DNA of 64,000 nt. Source: RBG-16-64-43 sp964353865. GTDB taxonomy: Bacteria; Chloroflexota; Anaerolineae; Anaerolineales; RBG-16-64-43. Numbering within the stretch: position 1 is the stretch's first letter; every line of letters starts with the position of its first letter. Shown here in pieces: positions 8,765 through 17,371 of the stretch. The stretch is taken from contig CAYGXJ010000118.1 in the NCBI GenBank assembly GCA_964353865.1, positions 1-64,000 of the forward strand, written 5' to 3'. The notes beneath the pieces are model-generated. The model was not told the DNA's origin, did not search any database, and worked only from the letters and a program-made list of their open reading frames with translations. Both the position numbers and the translations under genes were made by a program.

Positions 8765-9163
8765 CTACACGCGGCGCTTCTTGGGCGGACGGCAGCCGTT
8801 GTGCGGCACGGGGGTCACGTCGCGGATCGAGCGCACGCGCAGCCCCATGCCTTGAATGGCACGGATGGCCGCCTCACGGCCCGGGCCCGGGCCGTTGATG
8901 AACAGCTCGACTTCCTGCATGCCCATTTCCATCGCCGCCTTGGCCGCCTGCTGTGCCGCGAGCCTGGCCGCAAAGGGCGTGCTCTTGCGCGAGCCTTTGA
9001 AGCCCGAGGTGCCCGCGCTGGCCCAGGCGATGGCGTTGCCCTGGGTGTCGGTGAGGGTGACGATGGTGTTATTGAACGAGGCGTGAATGTGCGCCTGTCC
9101 AGAGGCCACCGTTCGCTTGCCCTTCTTCGAAGCGCGACCGACGCTCTTCGCTGCTTGTGTCAT
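8765..9163 (-). CDS. rpsK: 30S ribosomal protein S11
   Basis: S11 (132 residues) lines the small-subunit platform near the E site. Hallmarks are HIHASFNNTIVTLTD and the conserved C-terminal PHNGCRPPKKRRV. The basic N-terminus (about 20 residues) is typical. It follows rpsM by a 134-bp gap in which I see no further gene. Confidence 0.98.
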   Translation of the reverse strand: MTQAAKSVGRASKKGKRTVASGQAHIHASFNNTIVTLTDTQGNAIAWASAGTSGFKGSRKSTPFAARLAAQQAAKAAMEMGMQEVELFINGPGPGREAAIRAIQGMGLRVRSIRDVTPVPHNGCRPPKKRRV

Positions 9164-9297
9164 AGGTCCTCGCTATTCTTCCTGAACAACCACTCACTCC
9201 ACGCCGCCTGCCCCGTGCCGGCCCGCAGCCGTTGGGGGGAAGGAGCCCCGGGGGCGCGGCAGCCAGCAGGCGGCGGACCCTCCGCCAAAAGATGCGG

Positions 9298-9687
9298 TTA
9301 CTTCTTCTTCGCTCCGCGTCGGCGGCCGCGGCCGGCCACCGTCTTCTTGGGCCCCTTGCGCGTGCGCGAATTGGTGCGCGTGCGCTGCCCACGTGCCGGC
9401 AGGTTGCGCCGGTGGCGCAGCCCGCGGTAGCAGCCAATCTCCACCAGGCGCTTGATATTCATCTGCACCTCGCGGCGCAGATCGCCCTCCACGGTGAAGT
9501 TTTTGCCGATGTAGTCGCGCAGCGCCGTCACCTCGGCCTCCGTCAGATCACGCACCCGTGTCTCGGGGCTGATCTTGGTGGCCTGCAGGATGCGCTGTGC
9601 CGTCGGCTGGCCGACCCCGAAGATATAGGTCAAGCCCACCTCAATGCGCTTCTCGCGCGGCAAGTCAACGCCTTCAATACGCGCCAT
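9298..9687 (-). CDS. rpsM: 30S ribosomal protein S13
   Basis: S13 (129 residues) sits at the head of the small subunit and contacts the P-site tRNA and the large subunit. It begins MARIEGVDLPREKRI, contains the helix-hairpin-helix region IFGVGQPTAQRIL, and ends in the very basic tail (GPKKTVAGRGRRRGAKKK) typical of the family. It is 5 bp downstream of rpmJ. Confidence 0.98.
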   Translation of the reverse strand: MARIEGVDLPREKRIEVGLTYIFGVGQPTAQRILQATKISPETRVRDLTEAEVTALRDYIGKNFTVEGDLRREVQMNIKRLVEIGCYRGLRHRRNLPARGQRTRTNSRTRKGPKKTVAGRGRRRGAKKK

Positions 9688-9692
9688 GGCTC

Positions 9693-9806
9693 TTATCCCT
9701 GTCGCTGCTTGTGCTTCGGATTGTCACAAATCACATACACCTTGCCTGCCCGTCGAACGATCTTGCACTTCGGGCAGCGCCTGCGAACTGACGAAGATAC
9801 TTTCAT
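9693..9806 (-). CDS. rpmJ: 50S ribosomal protein L36
   Basis: A 37-residue protein, start ATG at 9806 and stop TAA at 9693-9695. The sequence begins MKVSSSVRRRC and has the L36 zinc ribbon Cys11-x2-Cys14 ... Cys27-x4-His32, so it is the zinc-binding form. It lies between map and rpsM. The usual infA gene between map and rpmJ is absent: only 40 bp separate them. Confidence 0.97.
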   Translation of the reverse strand: MKVSSSVRRRCPKCKIVRRAGKVYVICDNPKHKQRQG

Positions 9807-9846
9807 TGCCGCTCACGTCCTTTCTGCCTGCCCCTGCGCCCGCGCC

Positions 9847-10614
9847 TCACTCCAGGGTGAGGATCAGCGGGCCATCCGCCGTCACGGCCACCGTATGTTC
9901 AAAATGCGCGGTCAACGACCCGTCGGCCGAGACCACCGTCCAGTGGTTGTCGAGCACCGCCGTTTCGTTGGTGCCCACCAGCACCATCGGCTCGAGGGCC
10001 AGGGTCATGCCCTCACGCAGCGGCACGCCGCGCCCGGCCTGCCCGTAGTTGGGCACTTGCGGGTCCTCGTGCATCGCCCGCCCGACCCCGTGGCCGGTGT
10101 AGTCGCGCACCACGTGAAACCCGGCGCGCTCGACCACCTCCTGAATCGCCGCCGACACATCGCCGGTACGATTTGCATCGACCATCTTTTGGATGCCGGC
10201 TTTGAGCGCCGCTTCGGTCACCCGCAGCAGCTTCTCGGCCAGCGTCGAAATCGATCCGAGCCCCACGCTGAACGCCGAGTCGCCGACGTATCCTTCAAAC
10301 ACCGTGCCGCAGTCTACGCTGACAACATCCCCCTCGCGCAACTTGCGCTTGCCGGGGATGCCGTGCACCAGCTCGTCGTTCACACTGACCGTGGTCACCG
10401 CCGGGAAGGGCGGTTCCCCATATCCGAGAAACGCCGGCTGCGCCCCATGTTTGCGGATGACCTCCGCCGCAGCCTCATTGACGTCCGCGGTCGTGACTCC
10501 CGGGCGGATGACCGCGCGCGCCGCCGCCAACGCACGGGCATTGATTCGCCCGGCCTCGCGCATGATGGCCAGTTCGTCGGGCGTCTTGAGCGAGATGCCG
10601 CGCTTCCAGGGCAT
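9847..10614 (-). CDS. map: Methionine aminopeptidase, type I
   Basis: Removes the initiator methionine from nascent proteins. 255 residues with all expected residues: substrate-binding His84 and metal ligands Asp101, Asp112, His175, Glu208 and Glu239. It lacks the N-terminal zinc-finger extension of longer forms. The ATG at 10614 lies 2 nt after the adk stop, so the two are probably translated in tandem within the spc-alpha transcript. Confidence 0.97.
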   Translation of the reverse strand: MPWKRGISLKTPDELAIMREAGRINARALAAARAVIRPGVTTADVNEAAAEVIRKHGAQPAFLGYGEPPFPAVTTVSVNDELVHGIPGKRKLREGDVVSVDCGTVFEGYVGDSAFSVGLGSISTLAEKLLRVTEAALKAGIQKMVDANRTGDVSAAIQEVVERAGFHVVRDYTGHGVGRAMHEDPQVPNYGQAGRGVPLREGMTLALEPMVLVGTNETAVLDNHWTVVSADGSLTAHFEHTVAVTADGPLILTLE

Positions 10615-10616
10615 GC

Positions 10617-11273
10617 TCAGTTCGCCTTCAGCGCGGCCATGAGGTCCGCCGTCACATCCTCGATCGGCCGGTCGCCGTCAATCTCCACCAGCATTCCCTG
10701 GCCGCGATAGAATTCGATCAGCAGGGCCGTCTGCTCGCTGTACACCTGGATCCGCCGGCGAACGGTTTCCTCGCTGTCATCATCGCGTTGGTAAAGGTCC
10801 GATCCATCCACATCGCACGTTCCCGCGACGCGCGGCGGGTTGAGCATGCGGTGATACACGTGGCCTTTGGCCCGGCACGTCAGCCGCCCGGCCAGCCGGT
10901 CGACCAGCGTGGCCACGGGCGCCGTCACAAAGGGCACCAGGCGCAGGCAGCCGTGGCAGACTTGCTGCAGCGTCTGCTCGAGCGCCTCGGCCTGGGCCGT
11001 CGTGCGCGGGAAGCCATCCAGGATGGCGCCCCGGACGCAATCCGGCTGGGCCAACCGCTCGCGAACCATGGCGATCGTCACTTCATCCGGCACCAGCTCG
11101 CCGCGGTCGATGAAGCTCTGCGCCAGGCGCCCCAGCTCGCTCTTCTCACGCATATGGTGGCGAAACAAGTCGCCCGTTGAAATGTGCGCTATCGCCAACT
11201 TCTGTGCCAACACCGCCGCCTGGGTTCCTTTGCCGGCACCCGGCGGGCCGAGCATCACGATGTAGAGCGACAT
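10617..11273 (-). CDS. adk: Adenylate kinase (long LID form)
   Basis: Interconverts ATP + AMP and 2 ADP. 218 residues. The P-loop GPPGAGKGT is at 9-17 and the AMP-binding DGFPRT motif at 86-91. The LID domain (about 126-164) is of the long, zinc-type form, but the usual four ligands are incomplete: Cys133, Cys153 and Asp156 are present, whereas the second cysteine is Lys136. His138 nearby might substitute, or the LID may not bind zinc. It lies between secY and map, the standard position. Confidence 0.96.
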   Translation of the reverse strand: MSLYIVMLGPPGAGKGTQAAVLAQKLAIAHISTGDLFRHHMREKSELGRLAQSFIDRGELVPDEVTIAMVRERLAQPDCVRGAILDGFPRTTAQAEALEQTLQQVCHGCLRLVPFVTAPVATLVDRLAGRLTCRAKGHVYHRMLNPPRVAGTCDVDGSDLYQRDDDSEETVRRRIQVYSEQTALLIEFYRGQGMLVEIDGDRPIEDVTADLMAALKAN

Positions 11274-11300
11274 GTCGGGCCTCGTGGTCCAGCCCCGGCG

Positions 11301-12641
11301 CTAATGAACGAGCATCGACTCGTCGTAACCCCGCAACTTGAGTTCCGCCTCGAGATTGAAGAACAGATCGCGCACCACACCCACCACGATCAGCAAGCCC
11401 GAGGACGACACCAGCAGCAAGCTGCTGCTGCCCGCGAACGGAAATACCACGTTGACAATGTAGGGTATGACGGCCACGATACCCAGGAACAGCGCCCCGG
11501 GGAGCGTAATCCGCCGCATGACCCGCGTCAGATAGCGCTGGGTCGGAGCGCCCGCCGTCACCCCCGGGATTTGCGCGCCCGAGCGCTTGAGGTTGTCGCC
11601 GTAATTCTGCTGGGCGAAGAGCACATCGGTATAGAAGAAGGTGAAGGCCACGACCAGCACAAAATACATCAACCCGTACCATCCACTCTGGCCGCCGAAG
11701 ATCGACTCGACGCCCGCCGCCAGGTTGCGCACCCACAGCGTCTTGGAGGCGATGAAGAACTGGGCGATGATCGCCGGGAAGGTCAGGAACGACTGGGCGA
11801 AGATGAGCGGGATCATGCCCGCCATGTTCACCAAGAGCGGCAGCGTGCCCTTGACCGGCATCGCCTGGCGGTGGCCAATGCGCCGGCCGGGGTACATCAC
11901 CGGCACGTTGCGCCGCCCTTGCTGCACCACCACGATGGCAAACACGGTCAGGATCATCAGCGCCAGGTAGAACGCGATCAGGAACCAACGCCGCTGCTCG
12001 TCGGTGAGCAGCTGGCCGAAGTTGGCCGGGATGCGCGACACGATGCCTGCGAAGATGATCAGCGACAGGCCCTGGTTGCGCACGCCGTATTCCGAAATCA
12101 ATTCACCCAGCCAGATGCCGAACATCGTCCCGGCCGTCATTGTGAGCAGGGTGGTGATTGTCGGCAGCAGGTTCTCACCGGTGAAGCCGAAGTGCTTGAT
12201 GATCGGCAGCCCGCCGGCCAGCGTCTGGAACAGGCGCACCTGGCCGATTGCGTTGAGCGTGGCCATCGGCACGGCCAGGTAGTACGTCCAGCGCTCCATC
12301 CAGCGCCGGCCTTCCTGCGGGTCTTCCTTCATGCGCCGGTCCCAGGCGGGGATGATCGGCACCAGAAGCTGCAGGATGATCTGGGCCGTGATGTAGGGGT
12401 AGACCCCCATGGCCAGCACCGAGAAGTTGGACACGGTGCCGCCCGACAGCAGGTCGAGCAGGTTGAGCAACGTGCTGCCGGCGCCTCCCTGGGCGAATAT
12501 CTGCGCCAGGGCGGCGCGGTCTACACCCGGCACGGGCACATGCGAGGCCAGGCGGTAGATCACGAGCAACGCCAGCGTGATGAGCAGCCGGTTGCGCAGG
12601 TCCTGAGCGGTCCATAGATGACGCAAGGCCGAACGGCGCAT
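11301..12641 (-). CDS. secY: Protein translocase channel subunit SecY
   Basis: Central channel of the Sec translocon in the cytoplasmic membrane. 446 residues with about ten hydrophobic segments, the plug region after helix 1, the GGTVSNFSVLAMGVYPYI segment near residue 70 and a terminal cytoplasmic tail. It is in the standard position between rplO and adk. Confidence 0.97.
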   Translation of the reverse strand: MRRSALRHLWTAQDLRNRLLITLALLVIYRLASHVPVPGVDRAALAQIFAQGGAGSTLLNLLDLLSGGTVSNFSVLAMGVYPYITAQIILQLLVPIIPAWDRRMKEDPQEGRRWMERWTYYLAVPMATLNAIGQVRLFQTLAGGLPIIKHFGFTGENLLPTITTLLTMTAGTMFGIWLGELISEYGVRNQGLSLIIFAGIVSRIPANFGQLLTDEQRRWFLIAFYLALMILTVFAIVVVQQGRRNVPVMYPGRRIGHRQAMPVKGTLPLLVNMAGMIPLIFAQSFLTFPAIIAQFFIASKTLWVRNLAAGVESIFGGQSGWYGLMYFVLVVAFTFFYTDVLFAQQNYGDNLKRSGAQIPGVTAGAPTQRYLTRVMRRITLPGALFLGIVAVIPYIVNVVFPFAGSSSLLLVSSSGLLIVVGVVRDLFFNLEAELKLRGYDESMLVH

Positions 12642-12665
12642 GCTCTGGCTCCTTAGTCTCCACCG

Positions 12666-13118
12666 CTAGGCGGCGGAGAACTCCTCCACGGTGCCGCCCG
12701 CCGCCTCGATCTTGGCGCGGGCTCCTTTGCTGACGCGCTGCACATGAATGGTCAGCGCCACTTTCACCTCACCCCGGCCGAGGATGACCACCGGCAGTTC
12801 GGGGCGGCTGAGCAGCCCCTGGCCCGCCAGCGACTCGGGCGTGACCCGCGTGCCGGCCGGAAGCGAGGCCAAGGTCTCCAAGTTGACCTCGTTGTATATC
12901 GTCCGATGGAGCGGATCGAATCCGCGCTTGAAGGGCAGACTCCGGAAGAGCGGCAGGTTACCGCCCTGGAAATACAGCCCGGGGCCCCCGCCCTGGCGCG
13001 CGCCCTGGCCTTTCGTGCCGCGCCCGGCCGTCTTGCCTTGCCCGGCGGAGGTGCCGCGGCCGACACGCTTCTTGCGATGCGTGGCGCCGGGGTTGGGCTT
13101 GAGCTCATGCAGTTTCAT
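12666..13118 (-). CDS. rplO: 50S ribosomal protein L15
   Basis: L15 (150 residues). The Gly/Arg-rich N-terminal arm (MKLHELKPNPGATHRKKRVGRG) runs into the 23S rRNA core and the C-terminal globular part contains the RPELPVVILGRGEV stretch. Its ATG shares one base with the rpmD stop codon (TAATG overlap), implying coupled translation. Confidence 0.97.
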   Translation of the reverse strand: MKLHELKPNPGATHRKKRVGRGTSAGQGKTAGRGTKGQGARQGGGPGLYFQGGNLPLFRSLPFKRGFDPLHRTIYNEVNLETLASLPAGTRVTPESLAGQGLLSRPELPVVILGRGEVKVALTIHVQRVSKGARAKIEAAGGTVEEFSAA

Positions 13119-13360
13119 TACGCCTTCTCCTTGCCGGACGGCGCGGCCTCGACGCTGACCAGGTGAGCCACCTTGGCCAGCATGCCGCGCAGTTGAGGCG
13201 TGTCTTCCTGCTCGACGACTTGATTGATGTGCCGCAGGCCCAGCGCCGCAATGGTGGCCTTGTGGCGGTAAGTGTTGCCGATCGGGCTGCGCACCAGGCG
13301 CACGCGCACGCGCCCTGCCGCCTGGCTGGCGCGCGCTCGGGGTTTGGATGGACTAGTCAC
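13118..13360 (-). CDS. rpmD: 50S ribosomal protein L30
   Basis: L30 (80 residues, about 20 longer than the common bacterial core because of an N-terminal basic extension). The core VRLVRSPIGNTYRHKATIAALGL is typical of the family. The start codon is GTG at 13360, inside the last codons of rpsE (8-nt overlap). L30 is not present in all bacteria. Confidence 0.94.
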   Translation of the reverse strand: MTSPSKPRARASQAAGRVRVRLVRSPIGNTYRHKATIAALGLRHINQVVEQEDTPQLRGMLAKVAHLVSVEAAPSGKEKA

Positions 13361-13892
13361 TCTTCCTCCGCTCCCAGAAGGGCTTCAGGCTTTCGGCCGG
13401 CTTGCCGCGCATGGCGGCCAGCTTGGCCGGGTCGTACAGCCGCTCCAGGGCATCCACCGTGGCTCGCACCACATTGAGGGTGTTCGCCGATCCGAGCGAC
13501 TTGGTAAGGATGTCGCGCACGCCGGCGGCCTCGAGCACGGCGCGCACGCCGCCGGCCGCGATCACTCCCGTGCCGGGCGAAGCCGGCTTGAGCAGGACCA
13601 TGGCCCCGCCGCAGCGACCGGTCACTTCATGCGGGATGGTCGTGCGCGATAGCGGGATGGCCTTCATAACGTGGCGCGCACGCTCAGTGCCCTTGCGAAT
13701 CGCATCCGGCACCGTGCGGCTCTTGCCCATGCCAATGCCGACCCGGCCGTGGTTGTCGCCCACCACCACCACCGTGCGAAAGGAGAAGTGGCGGCCGCCC
13801 TTGACCACTTTGGCGACCCGGGCGATGTCGATCACGCGCTCGTCAAATTCCGACTTTTCCTCAACCCGGACGTTTCTCTCGTTTCGTGGCAT
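13353..13892 (-). CDS. rpsE: 30S ribosomal protein S5
   Basis: S5 (179 residues) takes part in decoding accuracy and mRNA unwinding at the entry channel. The double-stranded-RNA-binding-like N-terminal half has VVKGGRHFSFRTVVVVGD and the C-terminal half has GVRDILTKSLGSANTLNVV. The Ala/Gly-rich PASPGTGVIAAGGVRAVLE stretch is typical. Order rplR-rpsE-rpmD is standard. Confidence 0.98.
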   Translation of the reverse strand: MPRNERNVRVEEKSEFDERVIDIARVAKVVKGGRHFSFRTVVVVGDNHGRVGIGMGKSRTVPDAIRKGTERARHVMKAIPLSRTTIPHEVTGRCGGAMVLLKPASPGTGVIAAGGVRAVLEAAGVRDILTKSLGSANTLNVVRATVDALERLYDPAKLAAMRGKPAESLKPFWERRKSD

Positions 13893-13906
13893 GTCTCACT
13901 CCCGCG

Positions 13907-14272
13907 CTAGAACTCGAGCCCGGCCTCGCGCGCACCATCCGCCAGCGCACGCACGCGACCCTGATAGCGGTACCCGCCGCGATCGAAAACGACGGCGGCA
14001 ATGCCCTTCGCCCGCGCCCGCTCGGCCAGGAGCTTGCCCACTTCCTTGGCTTGCTGGCTCTTGTTGAGGCCTTTGAGCCTCTCGGCCAGACCGCGGTCGA
14101 GGGTCGAGGCCGCAGCCAGTGTCTGCCCGCGCTCGTCGTCAATCACCTGGGCGTACACTTCCGCCAGGCTGCGGAAGACGCTCAGCCGCGGGCGCGCGGT
14201 GGTGCCGCTGACGGTGCGGCGGATATGCATGTGGCGGCGCTTGCGCGCCTGAGTTCGAGATTTGTGCGCCAT
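13907..14272 (-). CDS. rplR: 50S ribosomal protein L18
   Basis: L18 (121 residues) binds 5S rRNA. Family features are RPRLSVFRSLAEVYAQVIDD in the middle and the C-terminal VVFDRGGYRYQGRVRALADG. Two ATG codons are adjacent; I take the one at 14272, which has AGGTG at a better spacing than 14275. Confidence 0.96.
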   Translation of the reverse strand: MAHKSRTQARKRRHMHIRRTVSGTTARPRLSVFRSLAEVYAQVIDDERGQTLAAASTLDRGLAERLKGLNKSQQAKEVGKLLAERARAKGIAAVVFDRGGYRYQGRVRALADGAREAGLEF

Positions 14273-14283
14273 CATCTCACCTG

Positions 14284-14835
14284 TTACTTGGCAGCGGCCT
14301 TGCCGGCCTTGCCCGCCTTGTGGCGAACTCGTTCCCCGACGTAGCGCAGACCCTTGCCCTTGTACGGCTCGGGCGGCCGGATCTTGCGCAAGTCGGCGGC
14401 CACCTGGCCGACGAGTTCCTTGTCGTATCCGCTCACCTGAATGATGCGCGTCTTCTCCTCCACACTGAAGCCGATGCCCGCCGGCGGTTTGACCACCACC
14501 GGATGCGAGAAGCCCACGCTCACGACCAGGTTCTTCTCCTTAAGCTCGGCGCGATACCCCACCCCTTCGAGTTGCAGCTGCTTGGAGTAGCCCTGGCTCA
14601 CCCCGGTGACCATGTTCTGGATCAGCGCACGGGTCATTCCGTGAAATGCGCGCCAGCGCCGCTCGTCGCTTTCCCGCTGTACCGTCAACTCTTCGCCCTG
14701 CTGGGCGATGGTCATGCCGTGCGGGAAAGAGCGGGTCAGCTCGCCCTTCGGGCCGCGCACGTGCACCTGGGTGCCGGTGACCTCCACCTCGACTCCGGCC
14801 GGGATCTTCACCGGCATTCGTCCAATTCGCGACAT
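14284..14835 (-). CDS. rplF: 50S ribosomal protein L6
   Basis: L6 (183 residues) lies near the GTPase centre at the base of the L7/L12 stalk. It shows the two repeated L6 domains; the second carries the signature region at about 155-175 (IRPPEPYKGKGLRYVGE). The C-terminus is a Lys/Ala-rich tail. Confidence 0.98.
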   Translation of the reverse strand: MSRIGRMPVKIPAGVEVEVTGTQVHVRGPKGELTRSFPHGMTIAQQGEELTVQRESDERRWRAFHGMTRALIQNMVTGVSQGYSKQLQLEGVGYRAELKEKNLVVSVGFSHPVVVKPPAGIGFSVEEKTRIIQVSGYDKELVGQVAADLRKIRPPEPYKGKGLRYVGERVRHKAGKAGKAAAK

Positions 14836-14880
14836 GCCATCCTCCTTGCGCCCGTTCTGGCCGTGCTGCGCCAGGCGCGC

Positions 14881-15291
14881 CTACCAGACCTTGCAGATCA
14901 CTTCGCCGCCCACACCCAGCTTGCGGGCGCGCGCGCCGGTCATCACGCCCTTGGGCGTTGAGAGAATCGTTACCCCCAGGCCCGACAGCACGCGCGGGAT
15001 CTCGTTACGTCCGGCATACACCCGCCGCCCCGGGCGGCTGACGCGCTCGAGCCCGGCGATCACTGGGCGCCGCTCGCGGCGCTCGCCGACATACTTGAGG
15101 TGGACGCGCAGCGCGGAGAACTTGCCCTCTTCGTCGACCACCTCGAACTTGTCGATGTAGCCTTCGTCCTTGAGGATCTGCGCCAGCGAGGCCTTAATGC
15201 GCGAGGCAGGCATAGCCACGACGGCATGCCCGGCCATCAGCCCGTTGCGGATGCGGCACAGCATGTCGGCGATAGGATCCGTAATGGTCAT
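14881..15291 (-). CDS. rpsH: 30S ribosomal protein S8
   Basis: S8 (136 residues), a primary binder of the central domain of 16S rRNA and in several bacteria the translational repressor of the spc operon. It begins MTITDPIADMLCRIRNG and ends with the conserved C-terminal ILSTPKGVMT...GGEVICKVW pattern. Confidence 0.98.
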   Translation of the reverse strand: MTITDPIADMLCRIRNGLMAGHAVVAMPASRIKASLAQILKDEGYIDKFEVVDEEGKFSALRVHLKYVGERRERRPVIAGLERVSRPGRRVYAGRNEIPRVLSGLGVTILSTPKGVMTGARARKLGVGGEVICKVW

Positions 15292-15331
15292 GAGACAGCT
15301 CTCCTTCCGATCCAGAAGGGCACACCCGCCC

Positions 15332-15514
15332 CTACCACGAGGCCTTCGTCACGCCGGGGATTCTCCCCGCCAAGGCCTGCTCGCGGAAGCAAATCCGGCA
15401 CATTTGGAACTTGCGCATATAGCCCCGCGGCCGGCCGCACAGGCGGCAGCGGTTGCGCACTTGCACCGGGTACTTGCGGCGGGTCTCACGAATGACAATC
15501 GATTTCTTGGCCAT
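15332..15514 (-). CDS. rpsN: 30S ribosomal protein S14, zinc-binding type Z
   Basis: The short, 60-residue zinc form of S14, in the small-subunit head. Cys23, Cys26, Cys39 and Cys42 are the ligands. The family tail is LAGRIPGVTKASW. It lies 2 nt upstream of where rplE ends, in the standard rplE-rpsN-rpsH order. Confidence 0.97.
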   Translation of the reverse strand: MAKKSIVIRETRRKYPVQVRNRCRLCGRPRGYMRKFQMCRICFREQALAGRIPGVTKASW

Positions 15515-15516
15515 GC

Positions 15517-16065
15517 TCAGGCCCCTTTCCGGAACGGCATACCGAGTAGCTGCAGCAGGCGCCGGCCCTCTTCATCGTTGCGCGCGCTGGTCACAATCGT
15601 CACCTCAAACCCACGCGCCTTGTCGATCTTGTCGTACTGGATTTCCGGGAAGATCAACTGCTCGCGCAGGCCGAGGGTGTAGTTGCCGCGCCCATCGAAG
15701 CTGTCCTCGGGCGCGCCGCGGAAATCGCGCACCCGCGGCAGGGCCACGTTCATCAGCCGGTCGAGGAACGACCACATGCGCTCGCCACGCAGAGTGACCA
15801 TGGCGCCGATGACGCGCCCCTCGCGCAACTTGAAGTTGGCGATGCTCTTGCGCGCCTTGGTCACCACCGGCTTCTGGCCGGCGATAATCGTCAGGTCGCC
15901 CACCGCCGCCTCGAGCGCCTTGGGGTTGTCGAGCGCCTCGCCCAGCCCGATATTGACCACGATCTTGCGCACCTGCGGCACCTGCATTGGATTGGTGTAG
16001 CCGAAATCGCGCCGCAGGGCAGGCACAATTTCCGTTCGATAGCGTTCCAGCATGTTGTGAGCCAT
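15517..16065 (-). CDS. rplE: 50S ribosomal protein L5
   Basis: L5 (182 residues) binds 5S rRNA and contacts P-site tRNA. Features are the conserved VVNIGLGEA segment, PVVTKARKSIANFKLREG in the centre, and GNYTLGLREQLIFPEI in the C-terminal half. Confidence 0.98.
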   Translation of the reverse strand: MAHNMLERYRTEIVPALRRDFGYTNPMQVPQVRKIVVNIGLGEALDNPKALEAAVGDLTIIAGQKPVVTKARKSIANFKLREGRVIGAMVTLRGERMWSFLDRLMNVALPRVRDFRGAPEDSFDGRGNYTLGLREQLIFPEIQYDKIDKARGFEVTIVTSARNDEEGRRLLQLLGMPFRKGA

Positions 16066-16086
16066 GGCTCTTCTTCACTCCAGCGG

Positions 16087-16407
16087 CTAGGCGTCGATTA
16101 CGGCGTGGCAATTCTTGCACACCCGCACGCGCCGTTCGCCCTGTGGCTGGCGGCCCACCCGCGACGCTTCACCGCACTTGGGGCAGACCAGCATCACGTT
16201 CGAAAGATGCAGCGGCCCAGGAAACTCAATAATGCCCGGGGTCAGCGCCCGGCCTTGGGTCTGGACCTGGCGCTTGTGCTTCTTGCGCAGGTTGACACCT
16301 TCCACCACCACGAAGTCGGCGCTCGGGATGACGCGCAGCACCTGGCCGCGCTTGCCGCGGTCCTTCCCGCTCAGCACTTCGATCGTGTCGCCCTTCTTGA
16401 TGTTCAC
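16087..16407 (-). CDS. rplX: 50S ribosomal protein L24
   Basis: L24 (106 residues), an assembly initiator with a KOW domain (KKGDTIEVLSGKDRGKRG near the N-terminus). I place the start at the GTG at 16407, which has GAGGAG 6 nt upstream and gives a normal-length protein; the open frame continues 25 codons further up but without family sequence. The C-terminal half carries a CPKC...CKNC zinc-ribbon-like pair. Confidence 0.94.
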   Translation of the reverse strand: MNIKKGDTIEVLSGKDRGKRGQVLRVIPSADFVVVEGVNLRKKHKRQVQTQGRALTPGIIEFPGPLHLSNVMLVCPKCGEASRVGRQPQGERRVRVCKNCHAVIDA

Positions 16408-16497
16408 AGTCGGCTCCTCATCCTGCGCGCGAACCCGTACGGTCGCGGCCCCAGATCCTCTGGGGCATGTCCCCTTGAACACCTCGGGGGCCAGCCC

Positions 16498-16869
16498 CTA
16501 CAAGACTTCGGGGGCCAGCGAGACGATCTTCATGAAGCCCTTCTCGCGCAACTCGCGCGCCACCGGCCCGAAAATGCGGGTGCCTCTGGGGTTCTCACCG
16601 TCGGCATCCAATATGACGGCCGCGTTGTCGTCGAAGCGGATGTACGACCCATCCTCGCGGCGGTACTCTTTGGTGGTGCGCACGATGACGGCCTTGACCA
16701 CTTCGCTCTTCTTCACCGCCCCCTGAGGCGCGGCGGATTTCACGGCGGCCACCACCACGTCGCCGATGGAGCCTGTCTTGCGGCGCGAGCCGCCCTGGAT
16801 GTGGATCACCAGCAACTCGCGCGCGCCGGTGTTGTCGGCCACCGTCAGGCGCGTCTCTTGCTGGATCAT
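16498..16869 (-). CDS. rplN: 50S ribosomal protein L14
   Basis: L14 (123 residues) forms part of an intersubunit bridge. It begins MIQQETRLTVADNTGAREL and contains the signature near residues 60-87 (AVIVRTTKEYRREDGSYI, then the FDDNAAV segment). Its ATG overlaps the rpsQ stop (ATGA). Confidence 0.98.
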   Translation of the reverse strand: MIQQETRLTVADNTGARELLVIHIQGGSRRKTGSIGDVVVAAVKSAAPQGAVKKSEVVKAVIVRTTKEYRREDGSYIRFDDNAAVILDADGENPRGTRIFGPVARELREKGFMKIVSLAPEVL

Positions 16870-17159
16870 GCCGCACCTCCGGTGTTGGCCGCGTCAGGCG
16901 AAACCGCCACCTGCTGCCCGCGCAGCAGGACCTTTTCCACTACCCAGCGCTTGCTGTGCGAGAGCGGGCGGCTCTCTACGAGTTCCACCTTATCGCCCAG
17001 GCTGCAACCCAGCGGGTCGTGGGCCATGAATTTCGATGAGCGGTGCACCACTTTGCCGTACAGCGGGTGGCGCACGGTGTAGTCCACACGCACGACCACG
17101 CTCTTGGTCATGCGGGCGCTCACCACGGTGCCGATCATGCGGCGGCGTTCGTTGGTCAT
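16866..17159 (-). CDS. rpsQ: 30S ribosomal protein S17
   Basis: S17 (97 residues, slightly long because of an Ala/Gly tail), an OB-fold protein binding the 5' domain of 16S rRNA. Family pattern: GTVVSARMTKSVVVRVD and the GDKVELVESRPLSHSKRW segment. Its ATG overlaps the rpmC stop by 4 nt. Confidence 0.97.
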   Translation of the reverse strand: MTNERRRMIGTVVSARMTKSVVVRVDYTVRHPLYGKVVHRSSKFMAHDPLGCSLGDKVELVESRPLSHSKRWVVEKVLLRGQQVAVSPDAANTGGAA

Positions 17160-17371
17160 GCCTGCTGTCCTTCCCCTTCCACCGCGAGCTCCCGCTCGCG
17201 CACAAGCGTTTCGATGCGGGCGATGGTGCGGCGCACGACCTTGAGCCGGGTGTAGTCCGACAGCTGGCCCATGGTGAACTGGAAGCGCAGCTTCATATAC
17301 TCGTCGCGCGTTTCGTCGAGCTTGGTGCGCAATTCGGCGGTTGCCAGGGCGCGCAGTTCTTCAACGTTCAT
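17156..17371 (-). CDS. rpmC: 50S ribosomal protein L29
   Basis: L29 (71 residues), at the peptide exit tunnel where trigger factor and SRP dock. The ATG at 17371 gives MNVEELRALATAELRTKL, followed by the signature KLRFQFTMGQLSDYTRLK region. It overlaps rplP and rpsQ by 4 nt each, so all three are translationally coupled. Confidence 0.96.
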   Translation of the reverse strand: MNVEELRALATAELRTKLDETRDEYMKLRFQFTMGQLSDYTRLKVVRRTIARIETLVRERELAVEGEGQQA

